NCBI RefSeq assembly: GCF_000021545.1
Contig: NC_012438.1
Coordinates: forward strand, 1-64,000
Length of the DNA: 64,000 nucleotides
Direction of reading: 5' to 3'
Source of the DNA: Sulfurihydrogenibium azorense Az-Fu1
GTDB lineage: Bacteria > Aquificota > Aquificia > Aquificales > Hydrogenothermaceae
Numbering within the stretch: the stretch's first letter is position 1; each line of letters starts with the position of its first letter. A program made the translations under genes and the position numbers. Below, piece by piece: positions 8,057 through 17,803 of this stretch. Below the pieces are notes generated by a model that saw only the letters and a list, made by a program, of their open reading frames with translations, ran no database searches and was not told the DNA's origin.

Positions 8057-8749
8057 ATGAAGCTAAATTTATCGCCTTTTATTGTCTTTATTATAGGAAT
8101 TATTTTAGCATTTTCAAACACTCTAAACAGGTACGATATTATCTTAGTAGGAGAAGTGCATACAGATGAAAATGACCATAGAGTACAGCTTGAGTTGATT
8201 AAGGAGCTTCACAAGTACGGGAAAAAGATAGTTATCGGTATGGAGATGTTTCAACAACCTTTTCAAAAGTACTTAGATGACTACATTGAAGGTAAGATAT
8301 CTGAAGAAGAATTTTTGGAAAAAACAGAGTATAAAAAAAGATGGGGATTTGATTTTAAGTATTACAAAGACATTTTAGAGTTTGCAAGACAAAATAAGAT
8401 AAAAGTTTACGCCTTAAACATTCCTTCAGAAGAGTTAAAGGTTATAAAAGATAAAGGAATAAACAACGCTGAAAGTAAATTCTTACCAAAACCAATACCA
8501 ACCTTATCAGAAAATGAAATAAAAGAGCTTGAAGAAGTTTTAAAAAATCATCCTCAAATAAAAGATAAAAAAGCATTTTTTGATATTCAGCTTGCATGGA
8601 ACTACTCTATGGCTTATAAGATTTATCAGTTAAAGAAAGAAAATCCTGATTACGTAGTTTTAGCCTTAGTTGGCAAAGGTCATACAGAGGGAATAAAAAG
8701 AATTTTGAACATTTTAGATAAAGATTTAAAAGTTTTTATTTACAACTAA
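8057..8749 (+). CDS. ChaN-like haem-binding family protein (DUF399)
   Basis: 230 residues. An N-terminal hydrophobic segment (about 6-20) suggests export or membrane anchoring. The body has the family motifs ILVGEVHTDENDH (about 29-41) and IGMEMFQQ (about 62-69), and ends with ALVGKGHTEGI, matching the Cofac_haem_bdg/ChaN family (PF04187), whose members bind haem in a surface groove. A role in iron or haem handling is inferred. It lacks a lipobox, unlike many ChaN lipoproteins. It appears to be a single gene, possibly on a leaderless mRNA. Confidence 0.8.
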   Translation: MKLNLSPFIVFIIGIILAFSNTLNRYDIILVGEVHTDENDHRVQLELIKELHKYGKKIVIGMEMFQQPFQKYLDDYIEGKISEEEFLEKTEYKKRWGFDFKYYKDILEFARQNKIKVYALNIPSEELKVIKDKGINNAESKFLPKPIPTLSENEIKELEEVLKNHPQIKDKKAFFDIQLAWNYSMAYKIYQLKKENPDYVVLALVGKGHTEGIKRILNILDKDLKVFIYN

Positions 8750-8849
8750 ATCAATTTTTAAATCATTCTTTGACAGGGATTATACCATAAGCTTAATTTT
8801 GATATATAATTATTACTAATAATCCTCATTTTGGAGGTCTATTTTTTAC

Positions 8850-9836
8850 TTGTATTTAACTATATTAGGTGGTGGAAGCTGGGGAACGGCTCTGGCTCAG
8901 GTTTTAAGCTATAACTTCGAAAAAGTCTACATCTGGGACATAGATAAACAAGTTTTAAAAGATATACAAGAATATCACCAAAACAAAAAATACCATCCGA
9001 ACGTAATGCTTGCTCACAACATCATCCCTATAGAAGATATTCAGGAAGCTACTAATATAGGAGATATTATAGTTGTAGCCATTCCAAGCCAGTTTGTACG
9101 TCAAACCCTTTCCAATGTAAAGATAGAAAAGGAAAAACCTATAATTTCCGCATCAAAAGGGATAGAGATAGAAAGTTTAAAATTAATGTCCCAAGTCATT
9201 GAAAAGAGTCTAAATTTAGATTTAAAATACATCTTTGCCTTATCTGGACCTTCTTTTGCAAAAGAGGTGATAATGGGACTTCCTACAGCTGTAGTACTGG
9301 CAGGAGATACTAGGTTAGGTAAGGATTTACAAAAAATTCTAAGTACAAAAACCTTTAGAGTATATCTGTCTGATGATGTTGTAGGAGCTGAGGTAGGTGG
9401 GTCTGTAAAAAACGTTATAGCTATTGCCTGTGGAATTAGTGATGGACTTGGTTTTGGCAACAATGCAAGGGCAAGCCTTATAACCAGAGGTTTGTATGAG
9501 ATAAGTAAAATAGTAAAAGAGTTTGGAGGAAATCCTCAAACTGTTTATGGATTATCAGGACTTGGAGATTTAATCCTTACTGCTACAGGAGACTTGTCAA
9601 GAAACAGGAAGTTTGGAATACTAATAGGACAAGGCTATAACGTAGAAGATGCTATTAAAGAAATAGGTCAAATAGTAGAAGGCTACACAACTGTAAAAGC
9701 TTTAAACAATTTAGTAAAAGAAAAGAATATAGACCTTCCTATATCTCAAATGGTTTACAAAGTCGTGTACGAAGGCTTAGACCCAAAGTTAGCAGCAGAG
9801 ATGCTTATGATTAGAGACTTAAAATCAGAATTTTAA
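8850..9836 (+). CDS. gpsA: Glycerol-3-phosphate dehydrogenase [NAD(P)+]
   Basis: Reduces dihydroxyacetone phosphate to sn-glycerol-3-phosphate, the backbone for phospholipids, in the cytosol. 328 residues, normal for GpsA. The Rossmann motif [12 protein letters not shown] opens the protein, SGPSFAKEV and the catalytic Lys in [13 protein letters not shown] are present, and the substrate loop [17 protein letters not shown] is intact. Start is TTG at 8850, supported by GGAGGT at 8834-8839 and by the Rossmann fold beginning at once. It leads a plus-strand run; the MFS gene follows after 11 nt. Confidence 0.96.
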   Translation: MYLTILGGGSWGTALAQVLSYNFEKVYIWDIDKQVLKDIQEYHQNKKYHPNVMLAHNIIPIEDIQEATNIGDIIVVAIPSQFVRQTLSNVKIEKEKPIISASKGIEIESLKLMSQVIEKSLNLDLKYIFALSGPSFAKEVIMGLPTAVVLAGDTRLGKDLQKILSTKTFRVYLSDDVVGAEVGGSVKNVIAIACGISDGLGFGNNARASLITRGLYEISKIVKEFGGNPQTVYGLSGLGDLILTATGDLSRNRKFGILIGQGYNVEDAIKEIGQIVEGYTTVKALNNLVKEKNIDLPISQMVYKVVYEGLDPKLAAEMLMIRDLKSEF

Positions 9837-9847
9837 GGAGGAAAAGA

Positions 9848-11065
9848 TTGATAGACAAAGATTTTACACCACAAGAAAAAAAGATAACACTTGGCCTTGC
9901 ATTTATATTCTCTCTAAGAATGCTTGGGCTGTTTTTGGCTTTACCTGTACTAAGTGTTTATGCTAAAAATATGCCGGGATCTGATGCTTTTTGGGCAGGT
10001 CTTGCAATAGGTGCTTACGGTTTAACTCAGGCTATATTCCAAATACCTTATGGGTTATGGAGTGATAAGATAGGAAGAAAACCTATCATTGTGTCTAGTA
10101 CGATTATCTTTGTTTTAGGTAGTTTTTTAGCAGCTTACGCATCTTACATAGAAAACATACATCTTCTAATAGCTGGAAGGTTTTTACAAGGTATAGGAGC
10201 CGTATCTTCTGTAGTTATAGCTTTACTTGCAGATATGACAAGAGAAGAGATTAGAACAAGAGCTATGGCAACTATTGGAGCTTCTATAGGAATGGCTTTT
10301 GCATTTGGTATGGTACTTGGACCATTGATAGCTTCTTACTTTGGTTTAACAGGAGTGTTTTTATTTACAGGAATACTTGGTCTTATATCTCTTCCTTATG
10401 TAATATTTGGTATAAAAGAGCCATCTATTGTTAAGCACCACGAAGATGCAGAGTTTACCTCTTCCTACTTATCTGTTGTTTTAAAAGATAAAAATCTTCT
10501 TAAGATGGATTTTGGAGTGTTTGTTCTTCATATGACTTTAACTGCGGTCTTTACGGCAGTCCCAATAATTTTTGCCCACCAACACAGTATAGATTTAAAA
10601 GATATATGGAAGATTTATCTTTTAATGTTTTTTGTAGGGCTTACTATAATGGTTCCTTCAACGATTATTGCAGAAAAGAAAGGGAAAATAAAGCAGGTAA
10701 AAATGCTTGGAATACTGATTTTAATAATCTCTTTCATTATGTTTATCCTCTTTAAAGACAACTTTTATCTAACAGTTTTAGCTATAGTAGTTTACTTTAC
10801 AGGATTTATGATGCTTGAACCTATAATGCCATCTCTTATGAGTAAGTATGCAAAACCCCATGTAAAAGGAACAGCTTCTGGAGTGTTTAACACAGCCCAG
10901 TTTATAGGTGCTTTTGTAGGTGGAGCTGTCGGTGGACTACTATTAAAAATAGACGATTCAGCAAAACTTAACTTTATCTTCCTTACAGTACTAACTTTAG
11001 TATGGCTTGTTTTAGTCTCTTCTATGGAGATGCCTGTAAAAGGAGTAAAAAATGATACCAATTAA
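9848..11065 (+). CDS. MFS transporter, YajR-like
   Basis: 405 residues, 12 predicted membrane helices. The N-terminus FSLRMLGLFLALPVLSVYA and the motif A-like loop GLWSDKIGRKP closely follow E. coli YajR, and the downstream pattern (ALLADMTREE, MVLGPLIASYFG, GTASGVFNTAQFIGAF) agrees. It stops after helix 12 and lacks the cytoplasmic YAM domain of E. coli YajR. Substrate is unknown. TTG start at 9848 sits 6 nt after GGAGG. Its 3' end overlaps the rhomboid gene by 14 nt, indicating coupled translation. Confidence 0.82.
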   Translation: MIDKDFTPQEKKITLGLAFIFSLRMLGLFLALPVLSVYAKNMPGSDAFWAGLAIGAYGLTQAIFQIPYGLWSDKIGRKPIIVSSTIIFVLGSFLAAYASYIENIHLLIAGRFLQGIGAVSSVVIALLADMTREEIRTRAMATIGASIGMAFAFGMVLGPLIASYFGLTGVFLFTGILGLISLPYVIFGIKEPSIVKHHEDAEFTSSYLSVVLKDKNLLKMDFGVFVLHMTLTAVFTAVPIIFAHQHSIDLKDIWKIYLLMFFVGLTIMVPSTIIAEKKGKIKQVKMLGILILIISFIMFILFKDNFYLTVLAIVVYFTGFMMLEPIMPSLMSKYAKPHVKGTASGVFNTAQFIGAFVGGAVGGLLLKIDDSAKLNFIFLTVLTLVWLVLVSSMEMPVKGVKNDTN

Positions 11066-11726
11066 AGATAACATACCTACCCAATCTTTTCCCTATTTAA
11101 CAGTTTTGCTTATAGGTATAAATGTCGGAGTGTTTTTTTATGAGCTTTCTTTAAGCCCAGTAGAGCTTGAAATATTTGTACATAAATACGGACTTTTACC
11201 TCTTGATATTGTATATTTTAACTTTTTAAATCTTTTTACCCATATGTTTATTCACGGTAATATTGCTCACATTGTTGGAAATATGCTATTTTTATGGATA
11301 TTTGGAAATAACGTAGAAGATGCTTTAGGAAGAGTAAAGTTTTTAGTTTTATACTTTTTGTCTGGATTTTTTGCTGCATTCTTACAATCTTCTGTAGCTA
11401 TTCTTGAAGGAAGTTTAAACATACCTATGGTAGGAGCTTCTGGAGCTATAAGTGGGATACTGGCAGCTTACGTTAAACTCTACCCTTATGCAAAGGTACT
11501 GACGGTAATACCACCTTTTATATTTTTCTTTTTTGTCCTTCCAGCTTGGTTTTTCATAGGATACTGGTTTATACTGCAGGTTCTTTACGCTATGTTTATT
11601 CCTACCAGTCTTGGTGGTGTTGCTTGGTATGCCCATATAGGTGGTTTTATAGCAGGATGGTTTTTAATCGATAAACTCTACAAAAAATCACTAAAGTTAG
11701 TCCATTATTCAGCGATAAGGTATTAG
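11052..11726 (+). CDS. Rhomboid-family intramembrane serine protease
   Basis: 224 residues, six or seven membrane helices. It has the rhomboid signatures HGNIAHIVGNMLFLWIFG (about 61-78), the nucleophile motif GASGAISG (about 128-135) and the catalytic-His helix AHIGGFIAG near residue 195. These proteases cut membrane proteins within or near their transmembrane helix. Substrates cannot be told from the sequence; the overlap with the upstream MFS gene suggests coexpression only. Confidence 0.9.
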   Translation: MIPIKDNIPTQSFPYLTVLLIGINVGVFFYELSLSPVELEIFVHKYGLLPLDIVYFNFLNLFTHMFIHGNIAHIVGNMLFLWIFGNNVEDALGRVKFLVLYFLSGFFAAFLQSSVAILEGSLNIPMVGASGAISGILAAYVKLYPYAKVLTVIPPFIFFFFVLPAWFFIGYWFILQVLYAMFIPTSLGGVAWYAHIGGFIAGWFLIDKLYKKSLKLVHYSAIRY

Positions 11727-11748
11727 TAAGAAAATGTTAGGAGAGAAG

Positions 11749-12177
11749 ATGCGGTTTGTCTTGGTGCTGGTTTTACTTTTCTTTTTAAATGTCTTTGCCC
11801 AACCAAAAGACGATTACTCTTGGATGGATAAATACTTTTTAGTAGAACCTTTTAATATATACAACATTGTAATGATGCAAAAAACAGATTTGGAGCTTAC
11901 ACAAAAACAGATAGATGCTATAAAGTCTGAGTATGACAAATACTTTCCTATAATGCTTGGAAAAGCAAGAATCCTTAAAGATAAAGAAGAGGAATTGAGA
12001 AAGTTGGTCTACGGCAACTCCGACCCAGAGAAAGTTAAAAACCTTATTGTAGAAATAGCAAAACTCAAGTCTGAAATGACAGTTTTAGATATTAACCTTT
12101 TTAAAGCAGTTCAATCTATACTCAATAAAAAGCAAAATGAAAAACTTATAAAATACTTAACATCAGGGTCTTTGTAA
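11749..12177 (+). CDS. Secreted Spy/CpxP-like helical protein
   Basis: About 142 residues. The start at ATG 11749 is preferred over the in-frame ATG 15 nt upstream because TTAGGAGAG precedes it and it gives a clean signal peptide (MRFVLVLVLLFFLNVFA). The mature part is all-helical and charged, with DLELTQKQIDAIKSEYDK resembling the L-T-x-x-Q motif of CpxP/Spy periplasmic chaperones. A periplasmic metal- or envelope-stress role is possible but unproven. Its stop TAA overlaps the panC ATG. Confidence 0.6.
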   Translation: MRFVLVLVLLFFLNVFAQPKDDYSWMDKYFLVEPFNIYNIVMMQKTDLELTQKQIDAIKSEYDKYFPIMLGKARILKDKEEELRKLVYGNSDPEKVKNLIVEIAKLKSEMTVLDINLFKAVQSILNKKQNEKLIKYLTSGSL

Positions 12178-13019
12178 TGCAGATTATTAAAAATCCAAAA
12201 GAGCTTCAAGATACAATCCTTAATTTAAAAAAACAAGGTAAAAAAGTAGGATTTGTTCCTACAATGGGATACCTTCACGATGGACACGTATCATTAATAA
12301 GATGTGCTAAAAGCCAAAACGATATAGTAGTTGTAAGTATATTTGTCAATCCACTACAGTTTGGTAAAAATGAGGATTTAGATAGATATCCCAGAGATTT
12401 TGAAAGAGATAAAAGTATTTGTGAAAAGGAAGGAGTTGACTACTTATTTTACCCTGACTACAAAGATATGTATCCAGAAGGATTTCAGACCTATGTAGAG
12501 GTTGTGGAGCTGTCTAAAGGACTTTGTGGAGATTATAGACCGGGGCACTTTAAAGGTGTGGCAACGGTTGTTTTAAAACTGCTTAACATAGTTTGTCCAG
12601 ATAACGCCTATTTTGGTAAGAAAGACTATCAACAGCTAAAAGTAATAGAAAGAATGGTAAAAGACCTAAACCTTCCTATTAACATTGTAGGCTGTCCTAT
12701 AGTAAGGGAGACTGACGGTCTTGCAATGTCTTCAAGAAACAACTACCTTTCTAAAGAAGAAAGACAGTCAGCTACTTATATATACAAAGGACTTTTAGAA
12801 GGAAAAAAACTGTTTCAATCAGGAGAGAAAGACCCAAAAAGGATAAAAGAAGCTGTAGTGGAAACTATAAAAAAAGCACCTCTACTAAAAGAAATTCAGT
12901 ATGTAGAGATTGTAGATAAAGACAGTTTAAAACCTAAAGAAGTAGTAGAGCCAGGAGATGTGATAGCTGTTGCCGTGTTTATAGGCAACACAAGGCTAAT
13001 AGATAATATGGAGCTGTAA
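12177..13019 (+). CDS. panC: Pantothenate synthetase
   Basis: Condenses pantoate with beta-alanine using ATP, the last step of vitamin B5 synthesis for coenzyme A. 280 residues, standard length. Motifs: FVPTMGYLHDGHVSLI with the HIGH-type His pair (about 26-41), FVNPLQFGKNEDLDRYPR, PGHFKGVATVV, YFGKKDYQQ, and SSRNNYLS. The start overlaps the preceding stop (TAATG), so expression is coupled to the secreted helical protein; no other pan gene is nearby. Confidence 0.97.
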   Translation: MQIIKNPKELQDTILNLKKQGKKVGFVPTMGYLHDGHVSLIRCAKSQNDIVVVSIFVNPLQFGKNEDLDRYPRDFERDKSICEKEGVDYLFYPDYKDMYPEGFQTYVEVVELSKGLCGDYRPGHFKGVATVVLKLLNIVCPDNAYFGKKDYQQLKVIERMVKDLNLPINIVGCPIVRETDGLAMSSRNNYLSKEERQSATYIYKGLLEGKKLFQSGEKDPKRIKEAVVETIKKAPLLKEIQYVEIVDKDSLKPKEVVEPGDVIAVAVFIGNTRLIDNMEL

Positions 13020-13023
13020 AAAA

Positions 13024-13944
13024 ATGAGCTATTCGATTTTAAAAAAGATTGTTTCATATTTATCTACATACCTTCAAGGAAAGGAAAGGGCTATAGAACT
13101 TACTTTAATAACATTCTTTTCAAGGGGACACCTTTTAATAGAAGACCTTCCTGGACTTGGTAAAACAACACTTGCCATTGGAATAGCAAAAATTTTAGGG
13201 TTAGACTACGGAAGGATACAAGGAACTTCTGACCTTCTACCTTCTGATATTATAGGAGTGTCTGTTTTTAACAAAGAAAAATCTCAGTTTGAATTTAAAC
13301 CAGGACCAATTTTTAACAACATTATCTTAGTTGACGAGATAAACAGGTCAACACCTAAAACCCAGTCTGCTCTCCTTGAAGCTATGGGAGAAAAGCAGGT
13401 AACAGTAGATGGCAACACTTACAAACTTCCAAAACCTTTCTTTGTAATTGCAACACAAAACCCTGTAGAACAGTATGGAACCTTTCCACTTCCAGAATCT
13501 CAGTTAGACAGATTTTTAATGAAAATCTCTATTGGCTACCCATCAAGGGAAGCTGAAAAAGAGATAATAAAAGGTGGTAGTAAAAGAGAAAAACTATACG
13601 AGATTAAACCTTTACTAACAAAAGACGAGATACTTAAGATACAAGACGAGATTACAAAAGTGTATGTATCAGACAAAATAGCAGACTACATTCTTGATAT
13701 AGTTTGGGCTACAAGGGAAAGTAAGTACTTAGAAGCTGGATTATCAACAAGGGGAAGTCTTGCAATAGTGTCAGCTGCCAAAACAAATGCCTACTTTGAA
13801 GGAAGAGATTACATCATCCCAGAAGACATAAAAAAACTCTATCCTTATATTATTCCTCACAGATTAGTCTTTAAACCAGAGTTTGAAGCCCAAAAACAAG
13901 AGATTGTAAAATGGATAGTGGAAAACATTCCTATCCCTCTGTGA
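13024..13944 (+). CDS. MoxR-family AAA+ ATPase
   Basis: 306 residues. Walker A LPGLGKTTLA (about 43-52), Walker B ILVDEINRSTPK with the MoxR-type sensor sequence ATQNPVEQYGTFPLPESQLDRF. MoxR ATPases act as chaperones or activators, usually for proteins encoded beside them. Here it is followed by DUF58 and transglutaminase genes, overlapping by 34 nt, the classic MoxR-DUF58-TgpA arrangement. The VWA-domain (Bat) genes seen in some such clusters are missing. Confidence 0.93.
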   Translation: MSYSILKKIVSYLSTYLQGKERAIELTLITFFSRGHLLIEDLPGLGKTTLAIGIAKILGLDYGRIQGTSDLLPSDIIGVSVFNKEKSQFEFKPGPIFNNIILVDEINRSTPKTQSALLEAMGEKQVTVDGNTYKLPKPFFVIATQNPVEQYGTFPLPESQLDRFLMKISIGYPSREAEKEIIKGGSKREKLYEIKPLLTKDEILKIQDEITKVYVSDKIADYILDIVWATRESKYLEAGLSTRGSLAIVSAAKTNAYFEGRDYIIPEDIKKLYPYIIPHRLVFKPEFEAQKQEIVKWIVENIPIPL

Positions 13945-14798
13945 TAAAGATAACAAAAGCAGGCTGGATATTTGTAATAACCACTTTACTAACAGGTTTT
14001 GCAGCTGTAAACACCAATAACAACCTTCTATTTTTTATCGTTTCTGCTTTTTTATCTTTTATGGGACTTTCTGGATTTTTTGGTAAAAGGAATATAGATG
14101 GTTTAGATGTTGAAATTATCTTTCCCGATGAAATTTTTGCAAATAAGGAATTTATAATTACAGTTAAATTAAAAAACAAGAAAAAATTTTTAAATGCTTT
14201 TTTAATTGAAACAGTTTTATTAGATAAATCAGCTGTATTCCCAGTAGTAGAAAAAGAAAGTGAAAAACCTGTAAGTCTAACTGTGCCAAAAAGAGGAATT
14301 TTAGAAATATCATCTGTTAGATTGTGCTCCGTTTTTCCATTCAACTTTTTTATCCGTTGTAGAACTGTTAAGGTAGATGTTAAAAAGTTTATCTATCCAG
14401 AACCTAAAAGGTATCCTCTTTCTTATATTTTTTCAGAGTACTCAAAGAAAAAAGGAGATATATCTTCACAAAAGTTTGGATACGAAGGAGACTTTGTAGG
14501 AGTTAGAGATTACACCCAAGGAACACCTATCAAGTACATAGACTGGAAATCTTCCGCAAGGTCAGAAAAGTTAAAAGAAAAAGTATTTTCTTCTCTTCAA
14601 TCTATTCCTTTAATAGTAGATTTTGAAAAAGTTGATTTACCAACAGAAGAGAAGCTCTCTTTTTTTACTTACATAGCAGTTAACTACAAACAGTTTGAGA
14701 ACCTCTTTATAAAGTTTGAAAACAAGATTTATGATATAAGTATAAAGGTAGAAAGAGAAAAATTACTTTCAAGGTTTGCTGTCTATGGAGTTAGTTAA
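13911..14798 (+). CDS. DUF58 protein of the MoxR cluster
   Basis: 295 residues. Two hydrophobic segments near the N-terminus (about 12-48) anchor it in the membrane. A beta-rich domain follows, then the DUF58 hallmark DFVGVRDYTQGTPIKYIDW and SSAR (about 203-225). Function is unknown, though DUF58 proteins associate with MoxR ATPases. ATG 13911 lies inside moxR, and the gene end runs past the transglutaminase start, so all three genes are translationally linked. Confidence 0.88.
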   Translation: MDSGKHSYPSVIKITKAGWIFVITTLLTGFAAVNTNNNLLFFIVSAFLSFMGLSGFFGKRNIDGLDVEIIFPDEIFANKEFIITVKLKNKKKFLNAFLIETVLLDKSAVFPVVEKESEKPVSLTVPKRGILEISSVRLCSVFPFNFFIRCRTVKVDVKKFIYPEPKRYPLSYIFSEYSKKKGDISSQKFGYEGDFVGVRDYTQGTPIKYIDWKSSARSEKLKEKVFSSLQSIPLIVDFEKVDLPTEEKLSFFTYIAVNYKQFENLFIKFENKIYDISIKVEREKLLSRFAVYGVS

Positions 14799-16689
14799 AG
14801 AAAAAGTCCTTTCTGTTGAAAAGTTAGTTAAAGTAAACGCTTACATTGCAAGTACTCTTGCTTACATTATAATCTTTCCTTATATATCACCTATTTACAG
14901 TTTTGCCTTTTCCATCTTACTTTTAACAGCTCTATACAAAGATTTTTATAAATACTTTACAGTTTCAAGGTTTATCCTTAACACAGTTGGTATATTTTTG
15001 GTTTTACTTATGACTTTACAGATAAACCCAGACAACATAGTCCAACCTGCCCTTGATACGATAACAGTTTTACTTGGGCTTAAACTTTTAGAAGATAAAA
15101 AATTTAGAGACTACATGCAAGTTTACCTTATAGTGGCTCTCATACTGTCTGGATACACTCTTTTGTCTATTAGTATGGTTTTTTTACTTTACCTTGTCTT
15201 CTTTGTATTCTTTCTAAACTACGGTGTGATTTTACTATCTTACTACCAAAAAGACCCTAGTTTAACTTTTGATTTAAAGCAACTAAGGAGTTTTATTTTA
15301 AAAACTTCTTTAATACCTGTATTTTCAATTCCAATAACAGTTTTCTTATTCTTTGCACTTCCAAGGACAAGTTATCCAATGTTGACTTTCCTGCAAGGAC
15401 AGGGTAAAGGAAAAACAGGCTTTTCTGATAATGTATCTTTAGGGGACGTATCTTCTATACAGCAAGATGACTCAGTAGTAGCAAGAGTTGTTATGAAGAA
15501 GGTAGGAGAAGTTTACTTAAGAGGAGTTGTTTTTGATTATTTTGATGGTAAAAGATGGCAGTCTCAAGAAAAATTTTTAAATACAAAGTTTACCCGTCTA
15601 TCAGGTCAAAAAGTAGAGTACACAGTTTATTTAGAACCTACCTATCAGCAGTACTTATTTTCTGTAGATATACCCTACAATATAACATCACCAACTGGAT
15701 TTATACTCTTTAGAAATCAAGATTTAACCTACAAAGTAGACAAACCTATAACATCAAAAGTTAGATACGAAGGAGAATCTTTTATAACAGACAGCTACTA
15801 TCAAGAATTAAACTCGTCTATCTACCTACAACTACCACAAATCTCAAGTGATATTGTAAACCTTGCAAAACAGCTAAAAAAACAAACACCTCAAGAAACA
15901 GCACAAGAGATTTCTAATTACCTTCAAAATTTTTCATACTCTTTAAAAGACCTTCCATCAGGAGAAAATCCATTAGAAGATTTTTTATTTAAGACTAAAA
16001 AAGGAAACTGTGAATACTTTGCCTCAGCTATGGCTGTTTTGCTTAGGTTAAACGGTATTCCTTCAAGGTTAGTAGGAGGATACAAAACATCTGCTTACAA
16101 CGAAATTGGAGGTTATTACATCTTTAGAGAAAAAGACGCTCACGTGTGGGTAGAAAGTTATATAGACGGTAGATGGGTAAAGTTTGACCCAACCCCACCT
16201 ATAAGAAATGTTGTAGTTGAAAGCCTATACAGGCAAAACTTTATAAAACAGTGGCTTGAGCTTATTGATTACTACTACACAACCTTTATCGTGAACTACG
16301 ATTTTTCAAAACAGATTCAACTTATAAACAAAATTAAATCTAACTTTACTAATACCAACCTAAAACTATCTTTTAGTTTAAACAAAAACTTTTTAGCAGC
16401 TGCCTTTTTATTTTTAATCTTTATTTACTTAGTATATGTCTTTATCAAACATTTATCTGAACCTTACGAGAAAAGAGTTTTAAATCTCTTTTTGAAAAAG
16501 ATGAAAAAGTTAGGATACGAAAAGAAAGAAAACGAAGGTTTGGAAGAGTTTGTTTTAAAAATAGACAACCCTAACATTAAAGAAAAAGCCTTAAACTTTG
16601 TAAAAGCATACGAGAGCTTCCTTTTTAAAGATATAAAGATAACAGAAAAAGAGTTTAACTACTTAAAAGAGCTTCTTAAAGATTTATAA
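14785..16689 (+). CDS. Membrane transglutaminase-like protease (TgpA-like)
   Basis: About 634 residues. N-terminal membrane bundle of several helices (about 20-200, DUF3488 type), then a periplasmic transglutaminase core with catalytic Cys in KGNCEYFASAMA, His in DAHVWVESY and Asp in VKFDPTPP, a further helix near 540 and a cytoplasmic DUF4129-like tail. ATG 14785 is chosen over TTG 14776 as the stronger codon; both lie inside the DUF58 gene. TgpA-type proteins are periplasmic proteases or transglutaminases involved in envelope maintenance. It ends the operon; 88 nt of gene-free DNA follow. Confidence 0.88.
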   Translation: MELVKEKVLSVEKLVKVNAYIASTLAYIIIFPYISPIYSFAFSILLLTALYKDFYKYFTVSRFILNTVGIFLVLLMTLQINPDNIVQPALDTITVLLGLKLLEDKKFRDYMQVYLIVALILSGYTLLSISMVFLLYLVFFVFFLNYGVILLSYYQKDPSLTFDLKQLRSFILKTSLIPVFSIPITVFLFFALPRTSYPMLTFLQGQGKGKTGFSDNVSLGDVSSIQQDDSVVARVVMKKVGEVYLRGVVFDYFDGKRWQSQEKFLNTKFTRLSGQKVEYTVYLEPTYQQYLFSVDIPYNITSPTGFILFRNQDLTYKVDKPITSKVRYEGESFITDSYYQELNSSIYLQLPQISSDIVNLAKQLKKQTPQETAQEISNYLQNFSYSLKDLPSGENPLEDFLFKTKKGNCEYFASAMAVLLRLNGIPSRLVGGYKTSAYNEIGGYYIFREKDAHVWVESYIDGRWVKFDPTPPIRNVVVESLYRQNFIKQWLELIDYYYTTFIVNYDFSKQIQLINKIKSNFTNTNLKLSFSLNKNFLAAAFLFLIFIYLVYVFIKHLSEPYEKRVLNLFLKKMKKLGYEKKENEGLEEFVLKIDNPNIKEKALNFVKAYESFLFKDIKITEKEFNYLKELLKDL

Positions 16690-16777
16690 ATACATCTATT
16701 GAAAAATTAAAACTAAAAAAGAAAAAAATAACAGTAAAATGATTTTATAAAGTTTTTATCTTTTTGGGGGGTAATGT

Positions 16778-17788
16778 ATGCAGTATTTAGCAGGATTTAT
16801 TTTTAGTAGCTTTTTAGCTTTAGTGGCTATGTTTATATCTGGACTTGATATAGTTAAATCCACAGTAAATTTTAGTCCTTTGATTATAGCAATTATAATA
16901 GGCATAGTTATAGGTAATACAGTTAAAATTCCAGAAGTCTTAAAACCAGGGATAAACTTCTCTTTGAAGAAGATTCTTAGAGTAGCGATAATATTTTTAG
17001 GTTTTAGGCTTACTTTTCAAAACATCATTGACGTAGGACTTGAAGGACTTTTAGTAGATGCTTTTATGCTTGTGTCTACTTTTGTTCTTACCGTTTTTGT
17101 ATCCCAGAGATTTTTTGGACTTGATAGTCAGATGAGTTATATGATTGCATCAGGTTCTTCTATATGTGGAGCTTCGGCAGTTTTAGCAACCTCTCCTATA
17201 GTAAAAGGTCAGATGCATCAGGCGGCTATGGCTGTTGCTACCGTAACTATATTTGGTACTATAGCAATGTTTTTATATCCTTTGGTCTATAAATCAGGAC
17301 TACTTCCCGGGTTAGATGATACAACCTACGGTATATATACAGGTGCAACCGTTCATGAAGTTGCTCAGGTTGTTGCGGCTGGTTTTGCAGTTTCAGACCA
17401 AGCAGGTAATACAGCAACTATAGCAAAGTTAACAAGGGTTATAATGCTTGCTCCTTTACTGTTGTTTTTAAGTTTTTACTTTGCAAAAAAACATGCTACC
17501 CATGGTGTTAACCTAAGGGAAATACCTATACCTTGGTTTGTTTTTGGGTTTATCGCTATGGTAGGAGTTAACTCTATGTCAATCTTTTCTAAAGAGATAG
17601 TTAATATAATTAACCAAGTAGATACATTTCTATTAACTGTATCTATGGCAGCTTTAGGGATTGAGACTTCTTTAGAGAAGATGAAAAAAGCTGGAATGAA
17701 GCCTATATACGCTGCTTTTGTTGTTTTTGTATACCTTTTTGTGGTAGGATACATAGTTACGTTAGTATTTCATAAAGTATTAACTTAA
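16778..17788 (+). CDS. YeiH/UPF0324 family membrane transporter
   Basis: 336 residues, about 10 membrane helices. The motifs GIVIGNT, RVAIIFLGFRLTF, ASGSSICGASAVLATSP and GATVHEVAQVVAAG identify the conserved UPF0324 (PF03601) family, annotated elsewhere as putative sulfate exporters. The ATG follows GGGGGG. A sulfur-compound export role would suit a sulfur-oxidising thermophile, but the substrate is not proven. The universal stress gene follows after 15 nt and is probably cotranscribed. Confidence 0.88.
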   Translation: MQYLAGFIFSSFLALVAMFISGLDIVKSTVNFSPLIIAIIIGIVIGNTVKIPEVLKPGINFSLKKILRVAIIFLGFRLTFQNIIDVGLEGLLVDAFMLVSTFVLTVFVSQRFFGLDSQMSYMIASGSSICGASAVLATSPIVKGQMHQAAMAVATVTIFGTIAMFLYPLVYKSGLLPGLDDTTYGIYTGATVHEVAQVVAAGFAVSDQAGNTATIAKLTRVIMLAPLLLFLSFYFAKKHATHGVNLREIPIPWFVFGFIAMVGVNSMSIFSKEIVNIINQVDTFLLTVSMAALGIETSLEKMKKAGMKPIYAAFVVFVYLFVVGYIVTLVFHKVLT

Positions 17789-17803
17789 AATGGGGGAAGT
17801 AAA

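Noticed and set aside
8770-8810. TTGACA and TATAAT upstream of gpsA as one promoter
   Set aside because: The two boxes are 29 nt apart, far outside the usable spacer range.
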